Counted from the stretch's first letter, positions 1-6,172 are shown. The stretch is DNA of 6,913 nt from Pseudomonadota bacterium (GCA_023412175.1 JAEYOB010000751.1:1-6913); one strand, 5' to 3'. Made by a program: numbers and translations. Notes: a model not told the origin generated them from the letters alone.

Positions 1-1539
1 GTGTACCGCGCCCTGCCCGCCGAACCGCTGGACGCGGCGGCCGGCACGCGCCTCCCCGCCGCGCTGGTCGCCTATGTGGCGCGCACGCGGGAGCCGCTGG
101 TCCTGGCCGAGGCCGGCGAGGACGTACGCTTCGCCGGAGACGCGTACGTACGTGCGTACGCGCCGCGCTCTGTGCTGTGCCTGCCGCTGCTGCGCCAGGG
201 AGCGCTGGTCGGCGTGCTGTACCTGGAGAACAATCTGACGCGCGCAGCCTTCGTCGCCGAGCGGCTGGAGGCGCCGCGCCTTCTGGCGGCGCAGATCGCC
301 GCCGCGCTGGAGAACGCCCGCCTCTATGACGAGCTGAACGCGCTGACCCGCGCGCTGGAATCCCAGGTCACCGAGCGCACGCGGGAGCTGCGCACGCAGT
401 CGCAGCGCCTCCAGGCGACGCTGTCCAGCATGACCGACGCGCTGGCGGTGTTCGACGCCGACCACCGGTTGCGCCTCTGGAACCGCCGCGCCGAGGCCAT
501 CTTCCCGTCGCTCGCCATCCGCGAGGGGCTGCGCTACGAGGACATGGTGACGGCCCTGGTCGATGCCGGCGTGGTGCGCGCCGATCTGCCTCTGACCTTC
601 GAGGGCGGCCCGGAGGAACTCGACCTCAGCGACGGCCGCATCATCCAGGTGCGCCGCAACGCCATGCCGGATGGCGGCATGGTGCGCGTCTACCTGGACG
701 TCACCCAGGACCGCCGCCGCGAGCGCGAGCTGCGCGCCGCCAACGACCAGCTCATGGCGGCGCAGACCCAGCTCGTCCAGTCGGAAAAGCTGGCCTCGCT
801 CGGCCAGCTGGTGGCCGGCGTGGCGCACGAGATCAACTCGCCGCTGGGCGTGGCGCTCACCGGCGCCACCTTTCTGGCCGGCGAGACCGAACGCATCAAG
901 GAGGCGGCGGCCGGCGGCAAGCTCAAGCGCTCGGAGTTCCAGCAGTTCGTCACCGATACCGAGGAGATCGCGGCGCTGCTGACCTCCAACATCGCCCGCG
1001 CCGCCGAGCTGGTGCAGAGCTTCAAGCAGGTGGCGGTGGACCAGGCCAGTGACGACCGGCGCCGCTTCGCCCTGAAGCCGCGGCTGGGGGAGATCCTGTT
1101 CAGCCTGTCGCCGACCTGGAAGAAGGCCGGCCACCGCATCGAGCTGACCTGCCCCGACGGCATCGAGGTGGACGGCTATCCCGGCGTGCTGGCGCAGATC
1201 GTCACCAATCTGGTGGTGAACTCGGTCACGCACGGCTACCCGCCGGGCCAGACGGGCACCATGCGCCTGACCGTCACCCGCCCGCAGCTCGGCTGGGTGG
1301 AGCTGGTTTACGACGACGACGGCCGGGGCATCCCGGAGGAGCATCGGACCAAGGTCTTCGACCCGTTCTTCACCACCCGCCGCGGGGCCGGCAGCACCGG
1401 CCTGGGCCTGCACATCGTCTTCAATCTGGTGACCGCGAAGCTGGGCGGCTCGATCCGGCTGGACGGCTCGCCGGGAAGCGGCACGCGCTTCACCCTGTGC
1501 TTCCCGGCGGTTGCGCCGGCCGAATCGGTGCCAGCCTGA
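1..1539 (+). CDS. Sensor histidine kinase, C-terminal part (GAF-PAS-HisKA-HATPase), truncated at the window edge
   Basis: This is a signal-transducing kinase that autophosphorylates on histidine using ATP. Residues about 1-110 read as a GAF domain, ending in GVLYLENNLTRAAF and SLENARLY-like text (AALENARLYDEL). A coiled coil follows (about 110-140), then a PAS-like fold (about 140-235, LAVFDADHRLRLWNRRAE). The DHp helix pair carries the H box VAHEINSPLG with phospho-acceptor His276. The ATPase domain shows the N box around Asn403/Asn407, the G1 box DDDGRGIP (438-445), the F box FDPFFTTR (453-460) and the G2 box GSTGLGLH (464-471), so the catalytic set looks intact. The frame is open at base 1, and the GTG there is not argued to be a start. 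The GAF wording resembles the C-terminal half of very large Ser/Thr kinase-AAA-GAF-histidine kinase proteins, so the missing part may be long; this is inference. There is no receiver domain and no membrane segment in the visible part. Stop is TGA at 1537-1539. Confidence 0.93.
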   Translation: MYRALPAEPLDAAAGTRLPAALVAYVARTREPLVLAEAGEDVRFAGDAYVRAYAPRSVLCLPLLRQGALVGVLYLENNLTRAAFVAERLEAPRLLAAQIAAALENARLYDELNALTRALESQVTERTRELRTQSQRLQATLSSMTDALAVFDADHRLRLWNRRAEAIFPSLAIREGLRYEDMVTALVDAGVVRADLPLTFEGGPEELDLSDGRIIQVRRNAMPDGGMVRVYLDVTQDRRRERELRAANDQLMAAQTQLVQSEKLASLGQLVAGVAHEINSPLGVALTGATFLAGETERIKEAAAGGKLKRSEFQQFVTDTEEIAALLTSNIARAAELVQSFKQVAVDQASDDRRRFALKPRLGEILFSLSPTWKKAGHRIELTCPDGIEVDGYPGVLAQIVTNLVVNSVTHGYPPGQTGTMRLTVTRPQLGWVELVYDDDGRGIPEEHRTKVFDPFFTTRRGAGSTGLGLHIVFNLVTAKLGGSIRLDGSPGSGTRFTLCFPAVAPAESVPA

Positions 1540-1546
1540 CGCGCCG

Positions 1547-1562
1547 GTCCCGAAACCGGGAC
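1547..1562 (+). terminator. Small stem-loop between the kinase and CBS genes
   Basis: The arms GTCCCG (1547-1552) and CGGGAC (1557-1562) pair perfectly around the loop AAAC, eight bases after the kinase stop. No T-run follows, so it could be a weak terminator, an mRNA-stabilising hairpin or chance in GC-rich DNA. The 76-bp gap to the next gene is compatible with either read-through or a separate promoter, and I see no convincing promoter in it. Confidence 0.3.
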
Positions 1563-1615
1563 GCCGCTGCGCTGTTGCAGAAGGGACCGCAACCGCGCAG
1601 CGAGGGACCGAGGCG

Positions 1616-2056
1616 ATGAAGATCCGCGACATCATGACCCGCGACGTGCAGACCGTTTCGCCCAACGACACGATCCGCCAGGCCGCCCAGATGATGGACC
1701 AGCTCAACGTCGGCGGGCTGCCGGTGTGCGACGGCACGAAGCTGATCGGCATGGTCACCGACCGCGACATCACCGTGCGCGCCACCTCGGCCGGGCTGGC
1801 CCCCGAGAGCTGCCGGGTGTCCGAGGTGATGACCGAGGGGCCGCGCTACTGCTACGAGGACGACCCGGTGATCGAGGTGACCCGCCTGATGGCCGGCCAG
1901 CAGATCCGCCGCGTGCCCGTGGTGGACCGCAACGACAAGCTGATCGGCATCGTGTCGCTGGGCGACCTCGCCACCGACGCCAAGGACACGCGCGCCGTCA
2001 ACGACGCGCTGGAGCGCATCTCCAGCCCCGCCGAACCCGACCGCAGCAGCCGGTGA
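1616..2056 (+). CDS. Tandem CBS-domain protein
   Basis: This is a 146-residue soluble protein made almost entirely of two CBS domains (about residues 7-62 and 73-128), the usual size for stand-alone CBS-pair proteins. It begins MKIRDIMTRDVQTVSP, the classic CBS opening. Each domain has the glycine/acidic nucleotide-binding strand: GMVTDRD (45-51) and GIVSLGD (111-117). Such pairs commonly bind AMP, ATP, S-adenosylmethionine or related adenosyl ligands and signal energy state; the ligand here cannot be read from sequence. The start at 1616 is chosen because GAGGGA (1602-1607) sits eight bases upstream and because a longer start at 1511 would add 35 low-complexity residues overlapping the kinase gene. 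The C-terminal tail (about 129-146) is polar and unstructured-looking. It lies 76 bp after the kinase gene and 36 bp before the next small gene, so it is probably co-transcribed with the latter. Confidence 0.93.
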   Translation: MKIRDIMTRDVQTVSPNDTIRQAAQMMDQLNVGGLPVCDGTKLIGMVTDRDITVRATSAGLAPESCRVSEVMTEGPRYCYEDDPVIEVTRLMAGQQIRRVPVVDRNDKLIGIVSLGDLATDAKDTRAVNDALERISSPAEPDRSSR

Positions 2057-2092
2057 ACGGACGACCGACGGACGAACCAACGGAGACCGACC

Positions 2093-2314
2093 ATGAGCGA
2101 CGAGAGCAAGCCGGCCGGCCGGCCCGATCCGGTGGAACCGGTGCGCGGCCCCGGTTCCGGCATCCAGGTGCCCGACAGCGCCGTGGAGCGCCACCTGCGC
2201 GAAGCCGCCGACCACGTCAGGCCGGCCGAGGACACCCCGCACAAGCGCCCCTCCGCCGACCGCCCCTCCGCCGACCGCGACGAGATCGCGGAGCCCTGGA
2301 AGCCCAAGGAGTAG
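2093..2314 (+). CDS. Small hydrophilic hypothetical protein (73 residues)
   Basis: I do not recognise a family. The protein is highly charged and proline-rich, starting MSDESKPAGRPDPVEP and ending EIAEPWKPKE. It has no cysteine, no membrane segment and no signal peptide, and is probably largely disordered apart from a possible short helix at VERHLREAADHV (31-42). Residues 52-61 are a perfect duplication of Arg-Pro-Ser-Ala-Asp. The start is supported by GGAGA (2082-2086) with seven bases to ATG. The upstream 36-bp gap is built from three degenerate 11-13-base units (2057-2067, 2068-2079, 2080-2092) all starting ACGGA. Short spacing after the CBS gene and a strong stem-loop right after its stop indicate that it is the last gene of a two-gene unit. 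A partner or accessory role to the CBS protein is only a guess. Confidence 0.72.
   Translation: MSDESKPAGRPDPVEPVRGPGSGIQVPDSAVERHLREAADHVRPAEDTPHKRPSADRPSADRDEIAEPWKPKE
2246..2275 (+). repeat. Perfect 15-bp tandem duplication inside the small gene
   Basis: The unit CGCCCCTCCGCCGAC occurs at 2246-2260 and again at 2261-2275, in frame, encoding Arg-Pro-Ser-Ala-Asp twice. Identity of the two copies at every base, including third positions, suggests a recent slippage event. Its core CCCCTCCGCCG recurs as the left arm of the downstream terminator. Confidence 0.9.
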
Positions 2315-2319
2315 GGTTT

Positions 2320-2357
2320 CCCCTCCGCCGCCCGTCCCTCGCCGGGCGGCGGAGGGG
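2320..2357 (+). terminator. Strong 15-bp stem-loop closing the CBS/small-protein unit
   Basis: The arms CCCCTCCGCCGCCCG (2320-2334) and CGGGCGGCGGAGGGG (2343-2357) are perfectly complementary with an eight-base loop. The hairpin starts five bases after the TAG stop of the small gene. There is no immediate U-tract; only GTTTG at 2367-2371 follows. It is therefore a good structural terminator but not a canonical intrinsic one. Because it is a perfect palindrome it could act in either direction, though no gene converges on it. Confidence 0.65.
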
Positions 2358-2368
2358 ACCGAGCCCGT

Positions 2369-2397
2369 TTGTCCGGCGCCGGCCGTTCGGGTAGGAT
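2369..2397 (+). promoter_or_regulatory. Putative sigma-70-type promoter for the transporter gene
   Basis: TTGTCC (2369-2374) matches four of six bases of the -35 consensus and TAGGAT (2392-2397) four of six of the -10, with an ideal 17-bp spacer. It lies just past the terminator and would start RNA near 2404, about 43 bases before the chosen transporter ATG. If real, it excludes the earlier in-frame starts at 2369 and 2396. Matches of this quality also occur by chance. Confidence 0.4.
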
Positions 2398-2407
2398 GGC
2401 GCTCCCC

Positions 2408-2450
2408 CCGGAGAGCCGCCCCGGAGAGCCGCATGGACACCGCAGAATGA
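2408..2450 (+). promoter_or_regulatory. Duplicated ribosome-binding motif and five-codon leader frame before the transporter
   Basis: A 13-base unit (CCGGAGAGCCGCC, then the same with a final A) is repeated back to back at 2408-2420 and 2421-2432/2433, giving two GGAGAG Shine-Dalgarno-like boxes. The second box is four bases before an ATG at 2433, which reads Met-Asp-Thr-Ala-Glu-stop. The TGA (2448-2450) overlaps the transporter ATG (2447-2449) as ATGA. The second box is 18 bases from the transporter ATG, too far for direct use, so translation could be coupled through the mini-frame. The layout is seen directly; its use is inference. Confidence 0.35.
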
Positions 2451-3715
2451 GCATCGACCGGCGCGCGGTTGCGGCATGGTGCCTCTACGACTGGGCGAAC
2501 TCCGCCTACAACACGGTCATCACCACCTTCATCTTCGCCGTCTACTTCACCCGCGGGGTGGCGCAGGACGAGGTGATGGGCACCGCGGCGTGGAGCCGGA
2601 TGATGGCGCTGGCCGGCTTCACCATCGCCATCCTCAGCCCGGTGCTGGGCGCCATCGCCGACCACACCGGGCGGCGCAAGCCGTGGCTGGCGCTGTTCAC
2701 CGCGCTGACCGTCGCCTTCACCGCGTCGCTGTGGTGGGTGACGCCGCAGCCTTCCTCCATGACGCTGGCGCTGGTCGCCGTCGGGCTCGCCACCATCGCG
2801 TTCGAGCTGGCGAACGTCTTCTACAACGCCACCCTGCCCGCCGTGGCACCCCAGACCATGGTCGGCCGGGTGTCCGGCTGGGGCTGGGGCACCGGGTATT
2901 TCGGCGGTCTGGCGTGCCTGATCGTGGCGCTGTTCGGCTTCGTCAAGAACGAGGCGCCGCTGTTCGGCCTGTTCTCGACCGCCGACCAGGAGAACGTCCG
3001 CGCCACCGCGCTGCTGGTGGCGGCGTGGGTCGGGGTGTTCTCCATCCCGCTGTTCCTCTGGGTCCCGGACGAGCCGGCCACCGGCCGGACGCTGGGGCAG
3101 GCGGTGCGCGAGGGTCTGGCGACGCTGGGCCGCACCATCCGCGAGGCGCGCAAGTACCGGGAGATCGTCCGCTTCCTGATCGCCAGCGCGCTCTACCGCG
3201 ACGCCATCAACACCATCACCGCGTTCGGCGGCATCTACGCCGCCGGCACCTTCGGCATGAGCTTCGAGGAGATCGTGCTGTTCGCCATCGCCCTCAACGT
3301 GGTGGCCGGTCTGGGGGCGGTGGGCTTCGCCTGGATCGACGACTGGTTCGGCGCCCGCCGGACCATCCTGATCAGCGTCGTCGGGCTGATGGCGTCCGGG
3401 GTGCCGCTGCTGCTGGCGAGCGACAAGCAGTGGTTCTGGGTGCTGGCGCTGGGGCTCGGGCTGTTCTTCGGGCCGGCGCAGGCGGCCGGCCGGTCAATGA
3501 TGGCGCGCCTGTCGCCGCCGCACATGCAGGGCGAGATGTTCGGCCTCTACGGTCTTTCGGGCCGGGTGGTAGGCTTCTTCGGGCCGCTGGCGCTCGGCTG
3601 GGCCACGGAAGCCTTCGCCAGCCAGCGCGCCGGCATGGCCTCGATCATGGTGTTCTTCGCGCTCGGATTCGTGGTCATGCTCGGCGTGCGCGAGCCGCGC
3701 CGGGCCACGCTCTAG
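2447..3715 (+). CDS. Major facilitator superfamily transporter, UMF1/Atg22-like
   Basis: This is a 422-residue inner-membrane protein with about twelve hydrophobic segments, the normal length for this family. The family mark is near the N-terminus: CLYDWANSAYNTVITTF (12-28). The MFS loop 2-3 motif appears as GAIADHTGRRKPW (68-80). Other conserved stretches are NVFYNATLP (123-131), GWGWGTGYFGG (144-154), a charged central loop (about 205-240), FLIASALYRDAINTI (243-257) and SPPHMQGEMFGLYGLSGRVVGF (356-377). The family (TCDB UMF1; Pfam ATG22-like) has no firmly established bacterial substrate. Fungal Atg22 exports amino acids from vacuoles, so a small metabolite is plausible, but the substrate is unknown. 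The start at 2447 gives MSIDRRAVAAW, fitting family N-termini. A start at 2396 or TTG at 2369 would add 17-26 unhydrophobic residues. It has its own likely promoter and is flanked by a terminator upstream, so it is probably monocistronic. Confidence 0.92.
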   Translation: MSIDRRAVAAWCLYDWANSAYNTVITTFIFAVYFTRGVAQDEVMGTAAWSRMMALAGFTIAILSPVLGAIADHTGRRKPWLALFTALTVAFTASLWWVTPQPSSMTLALVAVGLATIAFELANVFYNATLPAVAPQTMVGRVSGWGWGTGYFGGLACLIVALFGFVKNEAPLFGLFSTADQENVRATALLVAAWVGVFSIPLFLWVPDEPATGRTLGQAVREGLATLGRTIREARKYREIVRFLIASALYRDAINTITAFGGIYAAGTFGMSFEEIVLFAIALNVVAGLGAVGFAWIDDWFGARRTILISVVGLMASGVPLLLASDKQWFWVLALGLGLFFGPAQAAGRSMMARLSPPHMQGEMFGLYGLSGRVVGFFGPLALGWATEAFASQRAGMASIMVFFALGFVVMLGVREPRRATL

Positions 3716-3719
3716 ATCG

Positions 3720-3735
3720 GAGAGTATATTCTCTC
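3720..3735 (+). promoter_or_regulatory. AT-rich imperfect palindrome overlapping a -10-like box
   Basis: GAGAGTAT (3720-3727) faces ATTCTCTC (3728-3735), matching at seven of eight positions. The centre TATATT (3725-3730) fits five of six -10 consensus bases, but nothing resembling a -35 box sits 16-18 bp upstream (the end of the transporter gene). It could be an operator over a regulator-dependent promoter for the gene at 3809, or a hairpin just after the transporter stop. The AT content stands out sharply from its surroundings. Confidence 0.35.
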
Positions 3736-3808
3736 TGGCAAAATGCCGTGCTGCGGCGCACATTCAAGTTTGGACCGCCGCAGGGATTTCCAGCGCAGGA
3801 CACGGCGT

Positions 3809-4135
3809 ATGCTGCACATCAAGGACATCGAGGCTTTTGCCCGCATCAACGAGGCTCTGTTCCGCTCGTCCGACTCCGCCGGACGCGAGGACGAAACCGA
3901 CCTCTCGGGCCATCCCGCGATCCTTCTGGCGCGCATGATGGCCACGGCGCAGACCCCGCCGGAGGACAGCGCGCCGTCGGCCGAGGTGGTGCAGCTGGTG
4001 CCCGAGGCCGACCTCAAGGCGGCCGAGGACGGCGCGGAGACCGTGGGAAGCGCCGCCCACGATTTCGACCCGGCGCCGACGCTGCCGATGACCATGACCG
4101 AGCTGTTCAGCCGGATGATGTTCGGCCGGCGCTGA
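3809..4135 (+). CDS. Unrecognised acidic protein, 108 residues
   Basis: I do not recognise a family. It is a soluble protein with no signal peptide, membrane span or cysteine. Likely helices lie at the N-terminus (MLHIKDIEAFARINEALF, 1-18) and around 36-47. A long acidic, low-complexity middle (about 50-90) is rich in Asp, Glu, Ala and Pro. A basic C-terminal end reads MTMTELFSRMMFGRR (94-108). The hexad Leu-Leu-Ala-Arg-Met-Met (39-44) is echoed by Leu-Phe-Ser-Arg-Met-Met (99-104), which may be two related binding helices joined by a flexible linker. The start at 3809 is preferred because AGGA (3797-3800) lies eight bases upstream; an earlier ATG at 3743 would add 22 basic residues and has no ribosome-binding site. 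Third-position bias toward G/C supports coding. It follows the transporter by 93 bp and is convergent with purH. Confidence 0.7.
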   Translation: MLHIKDIEAFARINEALFRSSDSAGREDETDLSGHPAILLARMMATAQTPPEDSAPSAEVVQLVPEADLKAAEDGAETVGSAAHDFDPAPTLPMTMTELFSRMMFGRR

Positions 4136-4146
4136 GCGCCAGCCCA

Positions 4147-4311
4147 CCAAGAATCGCACTTGGCCTCCAACCCTCTCCCCCGCTGGGGAGAGGGTGGCCC
4201 GCAGGGCCGGTGAGGGGGTGTGCATGGCAGGTGCGTCCGGCAAAAACGCAACCCCCTCCCCCTGCCCCTCTCCCCAGCGGGGAGAGGGAATCCAAGGGCG
4301 ATACCCCTTGG
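4147..4311. repeat. Two inverted copies of a GC-rich palindromic intergenic repeat
   Basis: The left copy has a perfect 10-bp hairpin, CCCTCTCCCC (4171-4180) with GGGGAGAGGG (4185-4194), loop CGCT. The right copy has the same arms at 4266-4275 and 4279-4288, loop AGC. Read on the minus strand, the right copy aligns with the left beyond the hairpin: ATCGCACTTGG (4153-4163) against ATCGCCCTTGG (4301-4311 region), and GAGGGGGT (4212-4219) is the exact complement of ACCCCCTC (4251-4258). The two copies thus face each other across a 31-bp spacer (4220-4250). Each outer edge also forms a hairpin starting CCAAG (4147-4163; 4292-4311), and GGCCC/GGGCC (4196-4200/4204-4208) adds another. This looks like a REP/BIME-type extragenic element; no coding capacity is credible. 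It fills the gap between two convergent genes and could end transcription from both sides. Confidence 0.75.
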
Positions 4312-4324
4312 CCAGCCCCCGTTC

Positions 4325-4352
4325 GGCCCCTCCCCGCGATCGGAGAGGGGCC
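4325..4352 (-). terminator. Stem-loop just downstream of purH
   Basis: The arm GGCCCCTCCCCG (4325-4336) pairs with CGGAGAGGGGCC (4341-4352) at 11 of 12 positions around a four-base loop, starting ten bases after the purH stop on the minus strand. No U-run follows on that strand, so termination is inferred from position and stability. Its GGAGAGGGG text resembles the neighbouring repeats and it may be a diverged third relative. Confidence 0.5.
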
Positions 4353-4362
4353 GCGCAACACA

Positions 4363-5940
4363 TCAGTGCCGGAAGTGGCGCATACCGGTGAAGACCATCG
4401 CCAGGCCCTTCTCGTCGGCGGCGGCGATGACCTCGTTGTCACGGATCGAGCCGCCGGGCTGGATCACCGCCGTCACGCCCGCCTCGGCCGCCGCCAGCAG
4501 GCCGTCGGCGAACGGGAAGAAGGCGTCGGACGCCACGACGGAGCCCTTGGTCAGCGGCTCGGCGATGCCGGCGGCCTTGGACGCCTCCGCCGACTTGATG
4601 GCGGCGATGCGCGCCGAGTCCACGCGGCTCATCTGGCCGGCGCCGATGCCCACCGTGGCGCCGTCCTTCGTGTAGACGATGGCGTTCGACTTCACGTGCT
4701 TGGCGACGCGGAAGGCGAACAGCAGGTCGCGCATCTCCTGCTCGCTGGGCGCGCGCTTGGTGACCACCTTCAGCTCGGCCGGGGAGACGCGGCCCGAGTC
4801 GCGGTTCTGCAGCAGGAAGCCGCCGGATTGCGCCTTGATCATCATGCCCGGCGCCGCCGGGTCCGGCATGTCCTTGGTCAGCAGCACGCGCAGGTTCTTC
4901 TTGGAGGCCAGCAGCTGCCTCGCCGCGTCGTCGGCGTCGGGGGCGATCACCACCTCGGCGAACAGCTTGGCGATCTCCTCCGCCGTGGCGGCGTCCAGCG
5001 AACGGTTCAGCGCGATGATGCCGCCGAAGGCGCTCACCGAGTCGCAGCGCAGGGCGAGGTTGTACGCCTCCAGCAGGCTGGCGCCCTCGGCGACGCCGCA
5101 GGGGTTGGCGTGCTTGATGATGGCGACGGCCGGGCGCTCGAACTCGGCGACCAGCTCGAAGGCGGCGTCGGTGTCGTTCAGGTTGTTGTAGGACAGCTCC
5201 TTGCCCTGGAGCTGGATGGCGGTCGCCACGCCGGGGCGCTGCTCGCCGGTGACGTAGAAGGCCGCCTGCTGGTGCGGGTTCTCGCCGTAGCGCAGGGTCT
5301 GACTGAGCTGGCCGGAGATGCTGTAGCGCGGCGGGAAGGTCTCGCCGAGCTGGCCGGCGAACCATGCGGAGATCGCGGCGTCGTAGGCGGCGGTGCGGGC
5401 GTAGGCGCGCTGCGCCAACGTCTTGCGCAGGCCCAGCGTGGTGGCGCCGTCGTTGCGCTCCAGCTCGCCCAGCAGCTCCTCGTAATCCTCGGGGTCGGTG
5501 ACCACGGCGACGAAGTCGTGGTTCTTGGCGGCGGCGCGGATCATGCCGGGCCCGCCGATGTCGATATTCTCGACGCAATCCTCGAAGCCCGCGCCCTTCG
5601 CCACCGTCGCCTCGAACGGGTAGAGGTTGACCACCACGAGGTCGATGGCGGGGATGTCGTGCTGCTTCATGGCGTCGGCATGCGTGTCGCGGCGCGCCAG
5701 GATGCCGCCGTGGATGCGCGGGTGCAGCGTCTTGACGCGGCCGTCCATGATCTCCGGGAAGCCGGTGTGGTCGGAGACCTCCTTCACCGGCACACCCGCC
5801 TCGGCGAGGCGCTGCGCCGAGCCGCCGGTGGACAGGATCTCCACGCCGCGCGCCGCCAGCGCCTGCCCGAGGGCGACGAGGCCCGTCTTGTCGGACACGG
5901 AGATGAGGGCGCGGGTGATGCGGACGGTATCGACGGTCAT
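4363..5940 (-). CDS. purH: Bifunctional AICAR formyltransferase / IMP cyclohydrolase
   Basis: PurH catalyses the last two steps of de novo IMP synthesis in the cytoplasm: formylation of AICAR with 10-formyl-tetrahydrofolate, then ring closure to IMP. The 525 residues match the normal family length. The N-terminal methylglyoxal-synthase-like cyclohydrolase domain (about 1-150) shows [12 protein letters not shown] (10-21), ILSTGGSA (35-42), [15 protein letters not shown] (70-84), [13 protein letters not shown] (101-113) and [18 protein letters not shown] (124-141). The transformylase domain shows [13 protein letters not shown] (217-229), the catalytic Lys276-His277 in [22 protein letters not shown] (300-312), [20 protein letters not shown] (417-436) and the typical ending FTGMRHFRH. 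No key residue is missing. The start at 5940 follows the family N-terminus; AGGAG at 5952-5956 (minus strand) lies eleven bases upstream, slightly long. It follows the heparinase-family gene by 232 bp in the same direction. I see no purine riboswitch or clear PurR-like operator upstream. Confidence 0.98.
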   Translation of the reverse strand: MTVDTVRITRALISVSDKTGLVALGQALAARGVEILSTGGSAQRLAEAGVPVKEVSDHTGFPEIMDGRVKTLHPRIHGGILARRDTHADAMKQHDIPAIDLVVVNLYPFEATVAKGAGFEDCVENIDIGGPGMIRAAAKNHDFVAVVTDPEDYEELLGELERNDGATTLGLRKTLAQRAYARTAAYDAAISAWFAGQLGETFPPRYSISGQLSQTLRYGENPHQQAAFYVTGEQRPGVATAIQLQGKELSYNNLNDTDAAFELVAEFERPAVAIIKHANPCGVAEGASLLEAYNLALRCDSVSAFGGIIALNRSLDAATAEEIAKLFAEVVIAPDADDAARQLLASKKNLRVLLTKDMPDPAAPGMMIKAQSGGFLLQNRDSGRVSPAELKVVTKRAPSEQEMRDLLFAFRVAKHVKSNAIVYTKDGATVGIGAGQMSRVDSARIAAIKSAEASKAAGIAEPLTKGSVVASDAFFPFADGLLAAAEAGVTAVIQPGGSIRDNEVIAAADEKGLAMVFTGMRHFRH

Positions 5941-6172
5941 GGCGGCAGCGGCTCCTGTTGGGTTCCCCGCACGTCCGCCTCGCAAGGCCTTTGCCCAGCA
6001 CCCGCACTTTCCGGAAACGCCATTCCCCGAAGGCTCTCGCGGCTCGCTGAGCGGCCGGTCACCGGTGCCGGGCCGGCGCGGGAGGCGAGAATGACGGAAA
6101 AATGGGATGCTGAGCGAAGGCCTCCTGAGGGAGCCGCCGGGGAACGGATCGTTTGCGGAATTTGCGGGGGAT
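5941..6172. other. Intergenic region between the heparinase-family gene and purH
   Basis: This 232-bp gap holds the purH ribosome-binding site (AGGAG, 5952-5956 minus strand), a perfect 10-bp palindrome TTTCCGGAAA (6008-6017) and an 11-base inverted repeat CCGGT-C-ACCGG (6055-6065). A bulged hairpin lies near 6118-6134, followed on the minus strand some 15 bases later by a run of five T (about 6097-6104). The last pair could weakly terminate heparinase transcription. I could not assign a convincing -35/-10 pair for purH here. Confidence 0.4.

Noticed and set aside
1511..1615. Longer start for the CBS protein at 1511
   Set aside because: It would overlap the kinase gene and add 35 residues unlike any CBS protein N-terminus; the ATG at 1616 has a good ribosome-binding site and family-like beginning.
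1490..2665. A 391-codon minus-strand frame over the CBS and small-protein genes
   Set aside because: The translation is low-complexity His/Gly/Val-rich text antisense to a clear CBS gene, with no family motif.
3737..3752. TGGCA...TGC text resembling a sigma-54 promoter after the transporter gene
   Set aside because: The spacing between the GG and GC elements is one base too long and the downstream TTGC element is absent.
3743..3808. Upstream start (ATG 3743) for the 108-residue protein
   Set aside because: No ribosome-binding site in front of it, and the added residues are arginine-rich text; the ATG at 3809 has AGGA at the right distance.
4171..4288. CRISPR array
   Set aside because: There are only two copies, in opposite orientations, with one 31-bp gap; this is an inverted repeat pair, not a direct-repeat array.
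4194..4675. Short plus-strand frames running through the intergenic repeats into purH antisense
   Set aside because: Their N-terminal parts are translated hairpin repeats and the rest is antisense purH; no plausible start signal.
4439..6007. A 522-codon minus-strand frame shifted relative to purH
   Set aside because: Arginine-rich shadow of purH; the true purH frame has every family motif.
5941..6172. Purine riboswitch upstream of purH
   Set aside because: I could not find the three-helix layout or conserved loop bases of a purine aptamer, and purH in this group is not known for one.
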